Positions 50,322 to 62,634 of a DNA stretch of 64,000 nt are shown here, one piece after another. Below the pieces are notes generated by a model. The model ran no database searches. It was not told the origin of the DNA and saw nothing but the letters and a program-made list of their open reading frames with translations. The position numbers were made by a program, and so were the translations under genes. The stretch comes from Excoecaria cochinchinensis. Lineage: Eukaryota; Streptophyta; Magnoliopsida; Malpighiales; Euphorbiaceae. The stretch's first letter is position 1. Each line of letters begins with the position of its first letter. The stretch is taken from assembly GCA_947683425.1 (NCBI GenBank), contig CANTUQ010000106.1:6819001-6883000 (forward strand). The letters run 5' to 3'.

Positions 50322-52252
50322 AACTCAAAACCACCATGAGAAATATACAACCCATCAGAACCAAGCCATATGACCATTTCTCTCGACCCATTCGAAATGT
50401 GTACCCCAAAACCGATTATGACTGACCCTTAACTATCCAAAACCCTCATAACCAAATTTCTTAACAAAATTTAATGGCTGACCAAATTGAACAACAATGG
50501 TCCCAGTGGTTAAGATGAAAAGTGTACGTATGTGTAAACTTTAGGACTTGAGCAAAGCTTGTCAGAAAAAAAAAATTGGGTTGTAAAAAAAAAAAAAATT
50601 GTGTTGTAAAAAAAAAAAATTGGGGTGTAAAGAAAAGAGAGAAGAAAAGAGAGAATTGATCAGGGGGCAAGGGAATGCTATTTGGGGGCAAGTTTTGTTC
50701 AAATCCCGTTGATTTACACATGTATGCACATTGCCATTCTTCTTAGCTACTGAAGAGGACCAAAAGGGCTAACTCCCGAGCCATCCATCCAATCTCAGCT
50801 GACGAAAACCATTTCAAAAGCTTGAACTACCAAGGCCAATAAAAGTACCCCAAATCATCCAAGCCCAACCTGTTACCCTAGCTCGGCCATTGAACAGCCA
50901 TTCCAGGGCTCAAACCGCCAAAGCCAATAAAAGCCAAGCATGAAACTTCGCATTCAACCCCCAAATAAGGAACCCATCAACTCAACCAGTCTGCACAAGT
51001 GCTAAGACCAAGACTTTAACACTAAGAAGAACCACTCTCAGAAGCAGCAGTCTCTCCGGCTAATAAAGATAAAAGTAAATTCAACCAATATTGACAAACT
51101 GAAGGAGGGTCCATGGCAAAAAAAAAAGTATAAAATAATAAAAAACCAAAAAATAAAAAATAAAAAATAAAAAAAATAGTAAAAAAAAAGAGAGAAAATA
51201 TTCAATCAAGAAAACCCGCGAGGGCTGATTGATAACAGGAGTTTGATGCTCTCAAGATCTATCCCGAGATTAGATGAGGTCTCATATTTTTTGAGCTAAT
51301 GCCAAATAGTGATCATGTGTTATGAAATCAGATTGAGATATATGCATTTATGCAAAGATGTATTGGTATGACCAGAGCAGTTCGTCTTGCACACTCAAAG
51401 TCGCCTGGGTCCGACATAAAACCAGCACGTTGCTACCGTCTACCCCTTACCATCCTCGCCACTCAGGCACTTTAGTCAACTCACCTTGCTACCCACTGAG
51501 AAGCCAACCCTACAGCACCTTCCTAATAAAGAACCAAGCTTATACAACCAAAATCTGAGACATAAGCACATGCCAATCACACCCGAAAAATCTTTCACAA
51601 CAACTCCAACTTCTCTCACAAAAAAAAAAAAAAAAAAAAGCCGTTAGAAATGAAAACCGTGATTGGCTCTCTAAGCAAAAGTTAGGCTAAAGGGCAGGGT
51701 GAAAACCTGGCAACAGGCAGTCTGCCCTACAAAAATAAAATAAATAAAAATCGCTGGATTGGGTTGGGTCCATTCCAGGCAAAAAATAAGGCACAGGGTT
51801 ATGTGAAAATCCGACAAGGACGCATCTCCCGCTAAGAAAAGCTAGTGTGAAAATCCACGAGGGACGCACTACCTTCAAATAATGACTACAGGTACCAGAG
51901 GAGAACCTCATAATCCCTTAAAGGCATGAAATTCAAAGGCAATCCAAGGGGGCACAGATCCTACCGTAACTGACAACCAAACCAGCTGACGCCTCCGAAT
52001 CCACTCGGATGAACTCTTATCCTGCATTGCTGCATGACACATACATTTCACATGCATGCTCACCATTTATACCTGCATATCTACCTTCTAAATTTTGCAA
52101 AAAAAGAAACTCGATGCTAGCACCGACAAAGGGCAAGCGATGACATCAATCCAACATCAGTCAATCATCAAATCAACATCAGCTCAAGCATCAATCAAAA
52201 CAAACAATCAGCCAAAGGCCTCCCAATGGGCATTGCTTCGAATTTCAAAATG
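50322..52252 (+). other. Non-coding 3' region of the nested element
   Basis: No supported coding sequence. It has A-rich runs (50560-50630, 51120-51200, 51618-51640). Phrases such as GTCAACTCACCTTGCTACCC and GTGAAAATCC(A/G)ACAAGGACGC are repeated loosely. This is where the missing pol region would be expected. Confidence 0.5.
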
Positions 52253-52253
52253 G

Positions 52254-53130
52254 TTTGCACGAGGACGGTACTACTGCTCCACGGAGGGTTTGCACGATCT
52301 CGGTACTACTGCTTCAAAAGGTTTGCATGCTGCCGGTACTACTATTCTACGAATGGTTTGCACGACAACGGTACTACCACTTCAGAATGGTTTGCACGAG
52401 GACGGTACTACTGCTCCACGGAGGGTTTGCACAATCTCGGTACTACTGCTTCAAAAGGTTTGCACGTTGCCGGTACTACTATTCTACGGAAGGTTTGCAC
52501 GACAACGGTACTACCACTTCAAAATGGTTTGCACGAGGACGGTACTACTGCTCCACGGAGGGTTTGCACGATCTCGGTACTACTGCTTCAAAAGGTTTGC
52601 ACGCTGCTGGTACTACTATTCTACGGAAGGTTTGCACGACAACGGTACTACCACTTCAAAACAGTTTGCACGAGGAAGGTACTACTGCTCCACGGAGGGT
52701 TTGCACGATCTCGGTACTACTGCTTCTAAAGGTTTGCACGCTGCCGGTACTACTATTCTATGGAAGGTTTGCACGACAACGGTACTACCACTTCAGAATG
52801 GTTTGCACGAGGACGGTACTACTGCTCCACGGAGGGTTTGCACGATCTCGGTACTACTGCTTCAAAAGGTTTGCACGCTGCCGGTACTACTATTTTACGA
52901 AAAGTTTGCACGACAACAGTACTACCATTTCAGAACAGTTTGCACGAGGACGGTACTACTGCTCCACGGAGAGTTTGCACGATCTCGGTACTACTGCTTT
53001 AAATCTCAGGAGGATTTGCACGCTGTCGGTACTAATATTCTACAGAATATTTGCACGACAACGGTACTACCACTTCAGAACAAGTTGCTCGATGACGGTA
53101 CTACCACTCTACGAAGGGTTTGCACGATCA
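52254..53130 (+). repeat. 137-bp higher-order tandem repeat built from four 33-35-bp monomers
   Basis: Each monomer starts TTTGCACG and contains CGGTACTAC. Four variants of 35, 33, 35 and 34 bases alternate in fixed order, so TTTGCACGAGGACGG recurs at 52254, 52391, 52528, 52665, 52802 and 52939, exactly 137 bases apart. The last period is disturbed by an insertion near 53005. The block sits just before the polypurine tract. Tandem repeats in the 3' untranslated region of Ogre/Tat elements are known as a source of satellite DNA. Confidence 0.96.
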
Positions 53131-53289
53131 CGGCATTACCGCTACGGCAATAGCCAACACACCGACAACATGGCGGCAGCCGCTCCAACAACACCCATCC
53201 AGTCTGGGAAAGCGACCGCCTCAGGTACGTGTCTCTTCCTTTCTTTTCTGAATTTTGGCTCACTTAGGCACCCAGGTTCTAAGTTCCCC

Positions 53290-53304
53290 AAAATTGGGGG
53301 CAAC
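53290..53304 (+). other. Polypurine tract of the nested element
   Basis: AAAATTGGGGGCAAC lies directly before the 3' LTR start TGTAGACACC. Confidence 0.7.
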
Positions 53305-54497
53305 TGTAGACACCGGGTCCTGAGGCAGTTCAAGATCAGAATTACTCGATGATGAAAATGATACCGACTCACAGGCAAAGGTATCAAAAATGATGCTTCC
53401 CTTGTTGAGACCCTTATTTTTTTTATCATAAAAAATTATTATTAATTTTAATTCCAAAAATAATATTATTGGAAAGTGTTATTTAATTTAATTGAATTAA
53501 TTAATTAATTGAAAAAGGGAAATTAAATTAGTTTTTTAATTTAATTGAATTAATTAAAAAGGGAAATTAGTTATTAAATTAGTTAATTAGTTTTAAAAAA
53601 AAAATTAAAGAAAATGATTTAAAAAAAAAAATTTATTAAAAGGTTTTTAGGTGTGTGGCCACTTTACCACTGGGTCGCATGGTGGCCAATTGGCCACCGC
53701 GCGACCATCTGCCCCTCGCGTGCCTCTTGAGCGCGATCATCCCCCTCCACGAGGACCTGTTTTCCGTTTGACCGGTCGCTTTCCTGCATTTTTAGTCTCT
53801 TTTTTTCAGTCTGGTTTGACCGGTTCTTTCACCGTTTTATGTCAATTTTGATTAACTAAAATAAAAAGATTTTCTTTCTTTCTCTATTTGGAGCCAAGAC
53901 CAAAAATAAAGTGGGAATTCAATCTCCATTTGAGGGACGGTAACATTTTGATTCAAAGGATTTTTTTTGGCTTTCTCTCATTTTCCAGAAACCACTTTCT
54001 TCTTCCAAATTCTTCTTCAAAAATCTTTAAGTTTTTCTTCTCAAGTTTTAGTTTTTGCTACTACAAAATATTTAATCTTGGGTTGATTTGAGCAAGAAAA
54101 ATTAATTTTCTTGGCTTATTCAACCCACCAAAAACATTTTCTTAAACTAATTTGTTTAAAGCACATATTTTTACACTTGTTTTGAATATTATTACAATAA
54201 AAAATTCGACAAGGGGAACGGATTGAGACATCCTATTTCCGATCTAAAAATTCTGAGGGTAAACATTCTTGGACTTGTTCTCTTTTATTTTTCTTGTATA
54301 TTATTTATTATTGTTAAAATTATTTTTGCTATTATTATCATATTTATTATTTACTTTTAGCATTTTAATGTGTTAATATCACTATTAATATATTATTTGT
54401 TTGCTTCAGTTTGATTTTTTGTTATTATTATTATTATTATAATATCATTATTATTATCCTGCTATTATCATTGTTATTATTATATGTTCATTTTGTG

Positions 54498-54530
<33 letters not shown>

Positions 54531-54585
54531 TTTACTCTACTGTTGGCTTTTCCCCTTTTTGCTAGTCTCAACGTTTTGCCATTTA

Positions 54586-54621
<36 letters not shown>

Positions 54622-54709
54622 TACATTGGTTGCCGTTAATGTTTTCTTATTACTATTATTATCTTTATTGCCATTAATTTATTGTTTGCTTACTTTATAT
54701 TTGCTACTG

Positions 54710-54763
<54 letters not shown>

Positions 54764-55998
54764 TCACTTATCATTATTATTGTTATTTCTACCATCATAT
54801 TCTTATTATTATTATTTTGTTGTGTGTGTCTTATCATTATAAATTGACTTACCTAATATTCATTTTATCTTTACTTAATTAATTTTTAGAACCATTACTA
54901 ATATTTTTGATGTTAATTTTTGTCTGAGATTTAACTTGAGTCGGGTTATTTGAGCACCCCCGCGACTCCCCGGATGGGTCGCAACGCGTGGAGGGTCACT
55001 CCGGTTTGGTGAGATCTTTTCGACTCTCTCTTTATGTGTTACGTGTTTATTTGTAAATATTTATTTTATTTATGCACGCGTGAGATAAAAAGTCACAAAA
55101 ATACTTTTATAATTAAATCGGGACTTTCACTAATAAAATTGGGACCAATGTCCCTTGTTTTAGCCCAACAATAAAATTATCACAATCAAAATGAAAACTC
55201 AATTTTCAATAAAATGGGATCACTCATCCCGATTTTCTTCCAAACAACCAAAGCGACTCTTCGAACTTTCTTCAAGTAAACGCGAAGGAATTAATGTTCC
55301 TAAACCTTAGAATAGGCACGAAGGAACCAATGTTCCTGAAGTAATGTCCCGATTTATGCATGTCTTTCATTTTGATCTTGCGTGAGTGTTTAAATTTATG
55401 TACATTATTTTCCTTTGGGCCCTTGTAATTAATATTTGGGGCAACTTTATTTATCTTTTGGGGATTGTATTCCGTCCCCGTCTACATCTTTAATCTTCTT
55501 TTATTGGGATTGTATTCCGCCCCTATTTCCTTTGTAATTGTGTACTTGAGTGTTTACTGCTTTCATTTATCGCTTTCTTTTACTGCTTTATTTATTGCTT
55601 TCCTTTATCGCTTTTTGAATGCTTGCAATGCGCTATTTAATTTAAAATGCATCAATCGCGTGAGATGAGAGGTATAATTTTAAAAAGTTAAAAAACCATT
55701 TATAATTAACCAAAGCATAAATAAGAGGGAAGTTCCGGACACCATATCTCTGGTTTAGACCGTTAGAGGTGAGAGACTTTTTCCTAATTTCTTGTAAATT
55801 GGGTGGCGACTCCAAATGCCTCAAAGGTGCCTTTAGGTGTCATTAGACTAGGTTGTCCTCCCCAATGTTCTATTGGGAGGGATACACCGATGATGTCTCA
55901 TGGCGCCCATGATCAAAAGACGCAAACCTCATACCTCGAATCCCAATGGCGGATTCAAAATTGAGGGCCCTTGTTGGGTACCTTGGGCGCGCGTCACA
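53305..55998 (+). repeat. 3' LTR of the nested Ogre-like element
   Basis: 2694 bases, matching the 5' LTR closely apart from the MITE and microsatellite length changes. It lacks the MITE and so shows the empty site CCTGCTATTATCATTG near 54460. It ends GCGCGTCACA and is followed by the target duplication CCATG (55999-56003). Confidence 0.94.
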
Positions 55999-56442
55999 CC
56001 ATGCTTTTTAGTCTAATTACCGAACTGCCTAGGAACCTCTTAGCAACGGCTCAAAAAATGTGGATAGCTCGGTTTCCATCATGAGAACAGCCGTTACTCA
56101 TTAAAGTTTTATCATGAAGACAACCGTTGCACATTAAAGCCTCATCATAAAAACAGCCGTTGCACATTCAAGTCTCATCATAAAAGCAGCTGTTATGAAT
56201 CAAGTAAATGATCCTATAAAAGGAAGAAGAAAGGTACATTTTAGGTAAGTTTAGATAAGAAAAAAATAATCTTCTTTCAGTCTATTCCTTTTACAAAAAA
56301 GATCGCTAACTTGATCGTTGGAGTCTCCCTTGTCGGATATCTATCGATTTATTCGTGTTTTCAGGTGACTTAGTAAAAAAGGTGCTCTGAAAATTCTCAT
56401 TTTCATCATTTGGTGCAGTGAGCGTGGACCTTTATAGATTTT

Positions 56443-57870
56443 TAATGGATTTCTTCCCTGACCTAAACACTGCTGCCATTCCAGCCAGCCAATCACAAAC
56501 TGTACCCACGCAAACCCAACCTTTATTAGCCCAAATTCAGCAGCCTCCCGTCCAAATATTTGGCCAACAGATATACTCTCAACATCCTGCTCTTCATCCA
56601 GTTATTACCAACTTAACTTCACAAACAGCCCAGGCTTTCCTAGTTACCTTAACTGCAATGGCAGCTTAGGCACCCCCCATTCAACTGTCCACACAATACT
56701 TTCTCCCAGCTCCGCAAGCCTCCACATCTACCCATCCAGCTTTTCCACCCCCTGTGGCCTCGGGTTCCACCATAACTCTTACTGCAGATCAGTTTGAGAA
56801 ACTCTTCGAGGAATAGATGCAGAAATACCAGAACAGAAACACTCTGCTGTACCAAAGTAATTTTCGATCACCGCTGGTCAAGGAGATTCTGATAGCCACG
56901 TTCCCAAATATACGATTACCGAACTTGCCTAAATACAACGGCAGTGCCGATCCTAGGGCTCACCTTGATCAGTTCCACCATACAATGCTCGTCCATACCA
57001 CGGATGACGCTGCCATGTGCAAGATCTTTTTCAAAACGCTCACAAAGTCAGCTCAGATATGGTTCTGAAATTTGTTTGAGCACTCCATAGCAAGTTTCGC
57101 CCAGTTCACCGACATGTTTATTGCCAAGTTTGTGGCTGCTATCTGACCTACTAAAGTCTCTGCGGATCTTAATTTAGTTCGGCAAGACAGGGGGGAAGCG
57201 TTGCGAGCCTATGTAGAAAAGTTCAATGCGGTAGCGATGGACATTATGGATTTGAATTTGGAGGTGGCCAACAATGCCTGAATACGTAATACTCGGTGTC
57301 AAGATTTCAGCGATTCACTTAGCAAGAAACCTCCGGGCAATTTTACCGAGCTAATGTCCCGAGCTCACAAGTACATAAGAATGGATGAAGCACGGAGATT
57401 GCATAACAGTTCTATGTATGATGATACGGGCCGCGACTTATATAGATCAATGTAGGATAAAGGAGCTGGGAGAAATGAGTCGCGAAACCGAGGTTCGGGT
57501 GGATCGAACCAAGCTTATGTGGTTTCGTCCAGATCTGAGGACCAAAAGGATGAGAAGTGGACACCGTTGAATGCCTCAAGAGCACAGATTTTAAAGTGGA
57601 TAAAAGAAAATGACAAAGTGAACTAACCTAGACCTATAAGGGAAAGTTCTGGCAGGGATGAGAGCCTCTATTGTGCTTTTCACAGGGACAAGGGCCATGA
57701 GACGAATAATTGTAATCAGCTTAAGAGGGAGATCGAATTCCTAATCCGGAAGGGAAAGCTCGCCCAGTTCGTCAAGAATAAGATGGCTAGAGACAGATCC
57801 CGATCGCCTAGAAGGCAGGATAATAGAGCAGGTATGAGCAAAAGGGCTTAGGCGGGCGTTATACATGTTA
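56443..57870 (+). pseudogene. Gag of the outer Tat element, broken
   Basis: Frame pieces can be followed from MDFFPDLNTAA through a Gln/Pro-rich linker to the capsid-like core (IRLPNLPKYNGSADPRAHLD, about 56910). The frame goes on past the stops to RQDRGEALRAYVEKFN (about 57180) and a zinc-knuckle-like motif YCAFHRDKGHETNNC (about 57668). The piece ends near AGVIHVIAGG (about 57850), the usual approach to protease. Stops interrupt the frame at least at 57067-57069 and twice within the next 220 bases. It cannot make a full protein. Confidence 0.82.
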
Positions 57871-57892
57871 TAGCTGGTGGTAACTAAGTCTG

Positions 57893-58337
57893 TATAGAGA
57901 CCCGTGGCATATCATGAAAATCTCACGTACATACAACTTGTGTATAATGATAGTAATAAAAAGTAATGTCATACTTTTATATAGATTTTAGTATTAATTA
58001 CAAAATTAAACCTAAATTATAAAGCAAATTTTCATTTAATGCTAAAAAAAATTGTAGTATCGAAATTTTCATGTTCCATATTATTTTTTCACCAAAAGTA
58101 ACATTAACACTAACAAACAACCACCCAACGAAGAAATTCTAGAAATTTGAAAGAAAGTGAAATGCATGCATGTGGAGGATACCAATGTATATTTTACACA
58201 CGTGGCGTAGATCTTGTTGTTTCTCATAATAAAAAAAAAATCAGAAATTGAAACCAGAAATTTCTGAATTCCCTCTAAATTAATTTGACATCATGTTGTG
58301 ATTTTGTTGGGAAAATTCTGAGAAAATGTTAGCTAGT
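57893..58337. repeat. Host segment duplicated on both sides of the nested retrotransposon (right copy)
   Basis: Matches 40969-41427. It starts abruptly at the end of gag (GTCTGTATAGAGACCCGTGG) and continues past AGCTAG into TAATTAGGTTCC, the likely uninterrupted host sequence. Confidence 0.92.
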
Positions 58338-58429
58338 AATTAGGTTCCTATTAGTGAAGTATGATGCTGGAAGGTTAAATGCAATATATATAGTTATTGA
58401 GTTGAGAAGAAATTTTATGTATTAAGCCA

Positions 58430-58859
<430 letters not shown>

Positions 58860-58864
58860 CATAT

Positions 58865-60671
58865 TGTGACGCGTCAGAATCCGCTGTGTGTTTTCCGAAA
58901 GGCCCGCTTTTAGGATTCGAAAGGAGTTCGCGTTTAAATCTTGATTAACATGAAATATTTTGCAATTTCTTCCCAATAGAATATTGAAAAAATTCATCTA
59001 ATCCCAATAGTATGATGCTGGAAGGTTAAATTATAAGTGAGTTTTTAATTATTAAATTTTATCTTTTTTCTCGTACGTCATGCAATTTAATTTAAACGCA
59101 CATCAAGTATCGAAAGAAAGCGATAAAATAATAAAATACAAAACAAATTACAACATGAAATTGGGACAAAAAATACAATTCCCAAAATATAAAATTAAAA
59201 TAAATAAAATCAACTAAATAAATAATATACATAAATCGGGACATTCATTCGAAATAAGAACATTGGTTTTTTCATATTCTCATTTAAAAATCGAAAAGTT
59301 ATTTTGGATGTTTGTTGAGAAAATCGGGATAAGTGATCTCATTTTATAAAAACTAACTTTTCTTTTGAAAGTAATATTTTATTGGCTAAAAATTAGGACA
59401 CTGGTCCCATTTTATCAGAAAAAATTCAAATTTATTAATATAAATATTTTTGTGTTTTTTAATTAAACGTGCATAAAATGAATAATTTTATTACTAATTA
59501 CATGATAAAATAAATAAAAATAGTACAAAAAACAAAAATGAAAAATCACCCAAAATAAATCTTCTGGATCTCCTCACTCGTTCGTATGGGTGCTCAAATA
59601 CGGAAAAACAAACATTTGAAACAAAAAACAAACACAAATAAAATTAATGTTAGTAATTAAATAAAAAAAATCAATTAGAGCACATAAAGTAATAAAAAAT
59701 GAATTAAAATAAATAAAGTAAAATGGAGTGCATTATAACGGATAAATAAATTAAATAAAATAATAAAAAAAATAAATTAACATATTAACAAATTAGCACA
59801 AATAATAATAATAAATAACAAAAGAAAAAACGAAAAAAAAGTAAATGAAAAAAGAATAAATCTAAAGATTTACATGTTGATTAAATGATTATAAACAAGA
59901 AATAAAAGTAATATAAAAAAATAAATAAAAATATCAGATCGAATCCAAAATATTTACCATCAAAATTTGGATTTGATGAAGAAAAGATGATAAATTTTCT
60001 TATTTTAATTCACAAAATATTAGATTAAATAAATAAAAAATCTAAAAACTTTTCTCTTTAGAAAAAAAATAATTGTAAAAATCTTATTTTTACAAAATCA
60101 AATGAAAAAATTTGATTTTAATAATAAAAAATTAATTTTTTTTGTCTCAAAATCAATTTTTCACCAAAAAAATTAATGTAAAATCTTTGGAATAAATTTA
60201 ATTGAAGAAAAAATAAAGAAGAAAAACAAGTGAGAAAATTAAATTTTAAGAGTAATTTTTTTTTTGTCTCAAAATCAATATTTGATCAACAAAATTTAAT
60301 CTAAAATGTTTAAAAGAAATCATATTGAATAAGAAGAAAAGAAAAAAATTGAAGAAGAAGAAAATAAAAATCATTTTTTTTGCCTCCCCAAAAAATTTCC
60401 CAAGTTTTCCTATTTATACCATAAAAAAAGGAAAACCTAATTAATTAAGGAAGAAATCCTTAATTAAATCAAAATATTTATTTTTTAAATTTTAAAAATT
60501 TAAAAAAACATGAAAATCCTAAAAATAGGATAAAAAATTAGATTTGGAGAAAAAATCTAGAAAATGGGGTGAAAATCACGTTTTTGGCGGATTGGGGGCG
60601 ACCGACGGCAGTCGCTGGCCAGTTGATTAGTTTTATCGTTGGGTAATTCTGATTTGAGTTGACTCGAGACC
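58865..60671 (-). mobile_element. Truncated, reversed solo LTR related to the nested element
   Basis: It starts TGTGACGCG, the reverse of the LTR end, and runs in the same order as the reversed LTRs at 41554 and 45122. Landmarks are CCCAATAGAA, the paired words GGGACA..., AACATTGGT and TAGGACACTGGTCCCATTTTATC, and a final GGGTAATTCTGATTTGAG...GACTCGAGACC. The last bases expected at the end are replaced by ATATATATT. Heavily AT-drifted; no target duplication was found. Confidence 0.72.
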
Positions 60672-61975
60672 ATATATATTTTCTACTTAAAGAAATAAAA
60701 GCTCAATGCAAAAGTAATACCTTGTTCCTGCCAGCTGGGCCTGACAAACGGTTTTTCTAGGCCCAAGCTTGACCCTCTACATACATGGACATATATTACA
60801 TATATATACATGCTAAATCTAAATCTATATATATAACAAAAAAGGATTATCTTATGTAAAAGAATTTTGACACATTTTAAAAAATCAGTCAAAATTTTAT
60901 TTCAATATATATTTTTTGAAAGTGTAATTGATTCTGTTTTTTTTTTTTTTTTTGAAAACAAAAACCAATGTATAATTAATATAAGTTAACAAATTCTGAT
61001 ATATATGATTTTATTTGTCCCCGAGATAGGACTTTTAAAAGCATTAGTAGTAATTTAAAAAATTTAAATTAATTAATAAATAACATTTGATTGGATAAAA
61101 AAATTGATTTAACAACATCGGAAGATAGTTCGATCGGTCCATATATGGTGTAGGCATCAGAGCATTGAGAGGACTTAAAAGCATGCACTTCTTGTGTACG
61201 GGTTATCGTGCCAATTGAAATGGAATATTACTGAAATTGAATTGTACATCTATAAAATTTTAACAGAAAAATCCCAATATTCATAAAAATTACAAATAAA
61301 TCAGAAAATATGAGTAGAATATTGATGGCGACCGAGAAGGCTGGGAGCTAAGCTTTACTCCCCAACGGTATGGATGATATTGATATGGGCTTTCATCGTA
61401 AAAGAGTGGTGGTGGCCTTACAAATTGCAATTGCCATGCTCTTATTCTTCTCTAACCTATCTTCATTCTTTAAACCGACCGAATAATTATTAATATATGT
61501 TATTTTTTTCACATTTTAAAAATATTAATGTCATGTCATATTTATAATTTTTATCGGTGACTATAGGTAAAATTAGATTGGTGCTATTATCTAATGTTAG
61601 ATATGATTTTTTTTTTAATTATTTTACTTATTGAGCTAAGCTTTATTAATTTAATATCAGTACAATTAATTTTATTTGCAATTTTAATTTGATTATTTGA
61701 AAAAAAAAATCAATGAAACTTGCATTTTATACAAATGAAATTTATTTAGAAGGGAATCCGAGAAGTAAATAACTAAATATTAATGCGAAAATAGAAAATA
61801 ACAAATATTATTATTGTTTAACTTGTATTTTTATTTTAATATTTTATTTAAAAAAATTTCAAATAAAATTAAAAGATATTATAATAAAGAAAAAAATAAA
61901 GGTGAAAAAATAAAATATCAAATGTAAGAAAATAAAAAGAATAATGGTAAAAAAATCAATTAAAAAAATACCTAA
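60672..61975. other. Intergenic DNA, no gene seen
   Basis: AT-rich with T-runs (60938-60954) and no supported reading frame. The piece at 61320-61450 is slightly less AT-rich but is not recognised. Confidence 0.55.
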
Positions 61976-61977
61976 TT

Positions 61978-62265
61978 TAGGCTGCAGCTCGCTCACGTGG
62001 GGAGCTGCAGCCTTTTGCAATTCACAATTGCAATTGTGAATTGCAAAAGGCTGCAGCTCCATAAGAGTTGCAGCCTTTTGATTAAAAAAAAAATATAATT
62101 TGCCAGAAACCGGGAGTGAATAGTGCCGCTTTCTGGCAAAATATTTAATAAAAAAAAATTTGTTAGAAACCGGCACACAAAGGTGCCGGTTTCTGACACA
62201 CCAACCGGTCAGACCGGCTGGTCCCACTCTAACAAAAATCGGTACGTACCTGTGCTGGTTTTTAA
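61978..62265. repeat. Cluster of hairpins including a perfect 60-bp palindrome
   Basis: 62001-62060 is a perfect palindrome without spacer: GGAGCTGCAGCCTTTTGC... mirrored to ...GCAAAAGGCTGCAGCTCC, with centre CAATTG|CAATTG. GGCTGCAGCTC also occurs just before it, and TTGCAGCCTTTTG just after. Two further hairpins follow: GCCAGAAACCGG with CCGCTTTCTGGC (about 62102-62139), and TTAGAAACCGGCAC with GTGCCGGTTTCTGA (about 62162-62196). A fourth, weaker arm AAATCGGTACGTACCTGTGC ends the cluster. Confidence 0.9.
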
Positions 62266-62634
62266 CACCCTAAAATTCTAAAATTTTTTACTGTAACACT
62301 ATTTATCTAAATATTTTTCAAAAGTACACCAAAACTAAAAAAAGCCCTGCTTTTGAGGAAAGAAAACTTAAAATTAAGAGTTAATTACAATTTTAGGCTT
62401 GTACTATAGGGTAGTTTTTAATATTTTCGCTCACGTTTGGAAGCTTATAATGTTAGTCTCCATTTTTCAGTTCTTTTCAATTGAGTGAGTTCGTCAATAA
62501 TTCTGTTAAATGTAAATGGATTTGCTGATTCAGTTTGGTTGTTCGTCCCGCCTTTGCCTATTAGGATGCCAATTCAGCCATCTTTTTCCTTTTTTTCTTG
62601 TGTTCTCTCTTTTTCATAGCCATGGCTTCTCTTT

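Larger units (their letters stand above)
41554..55998 (+). mobile_element. Nested Ogre-like Ty3/gypsy element with very long LTRs, internally deleted
   Basis: Both LTRs begin TGTAGACACCGGGTCCTGAG and end GGGCGCGCGT(T/C)ACA, and a CCATG duplication flanks the whole. After the 5' LTR comes a primer site. The internal part holds a gag-like frame with a CxxH...GHxxxxC zinc-knuckle-like motif, a pre-reverse-transcriptase fragment, and a tandem-repeat block before the polypurine tract. Reverse transcriptase, RNase H and integrase are missing, so it depended on a partner. Long LTRs and 3' tandem repeats fit the Ogre/Tat group. It also contains a hAT MITE and a solo LTR. Confidence 0.9.
41427..57892 (+). 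mobile_element. Outer Tat-lineage element, truncated in gag and split by a nested element
   Basis: The LTR starts TGATAGCCGAACAC at 41427, is interrupted at 41553, resumes at 56004 and ends near TTTTCATCA at 56408, about 532 bp when joined. It holds a TATA box (CCTATAAAAGG, about 56215) and the motif TTGATCGTTGGAGTC shared with the LTR at 6061. A primer-site-like TTTGGTGCAGTGAGC and a broken gag follow. The element ends abruptly near 57892 at a duplicated host segment; pol and the 3' LTR are absent. Confidence 0.85.

Noticed and set aside
52095..53352. Three long overlapping reading frames that could be a repeat protein
   Set aside because: They are all produced by one 137-bp tandem repeat with few stops, lie in a retrotransposon 3' region, and show no start context or splice signals. 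They are treated as repeat, not genes.
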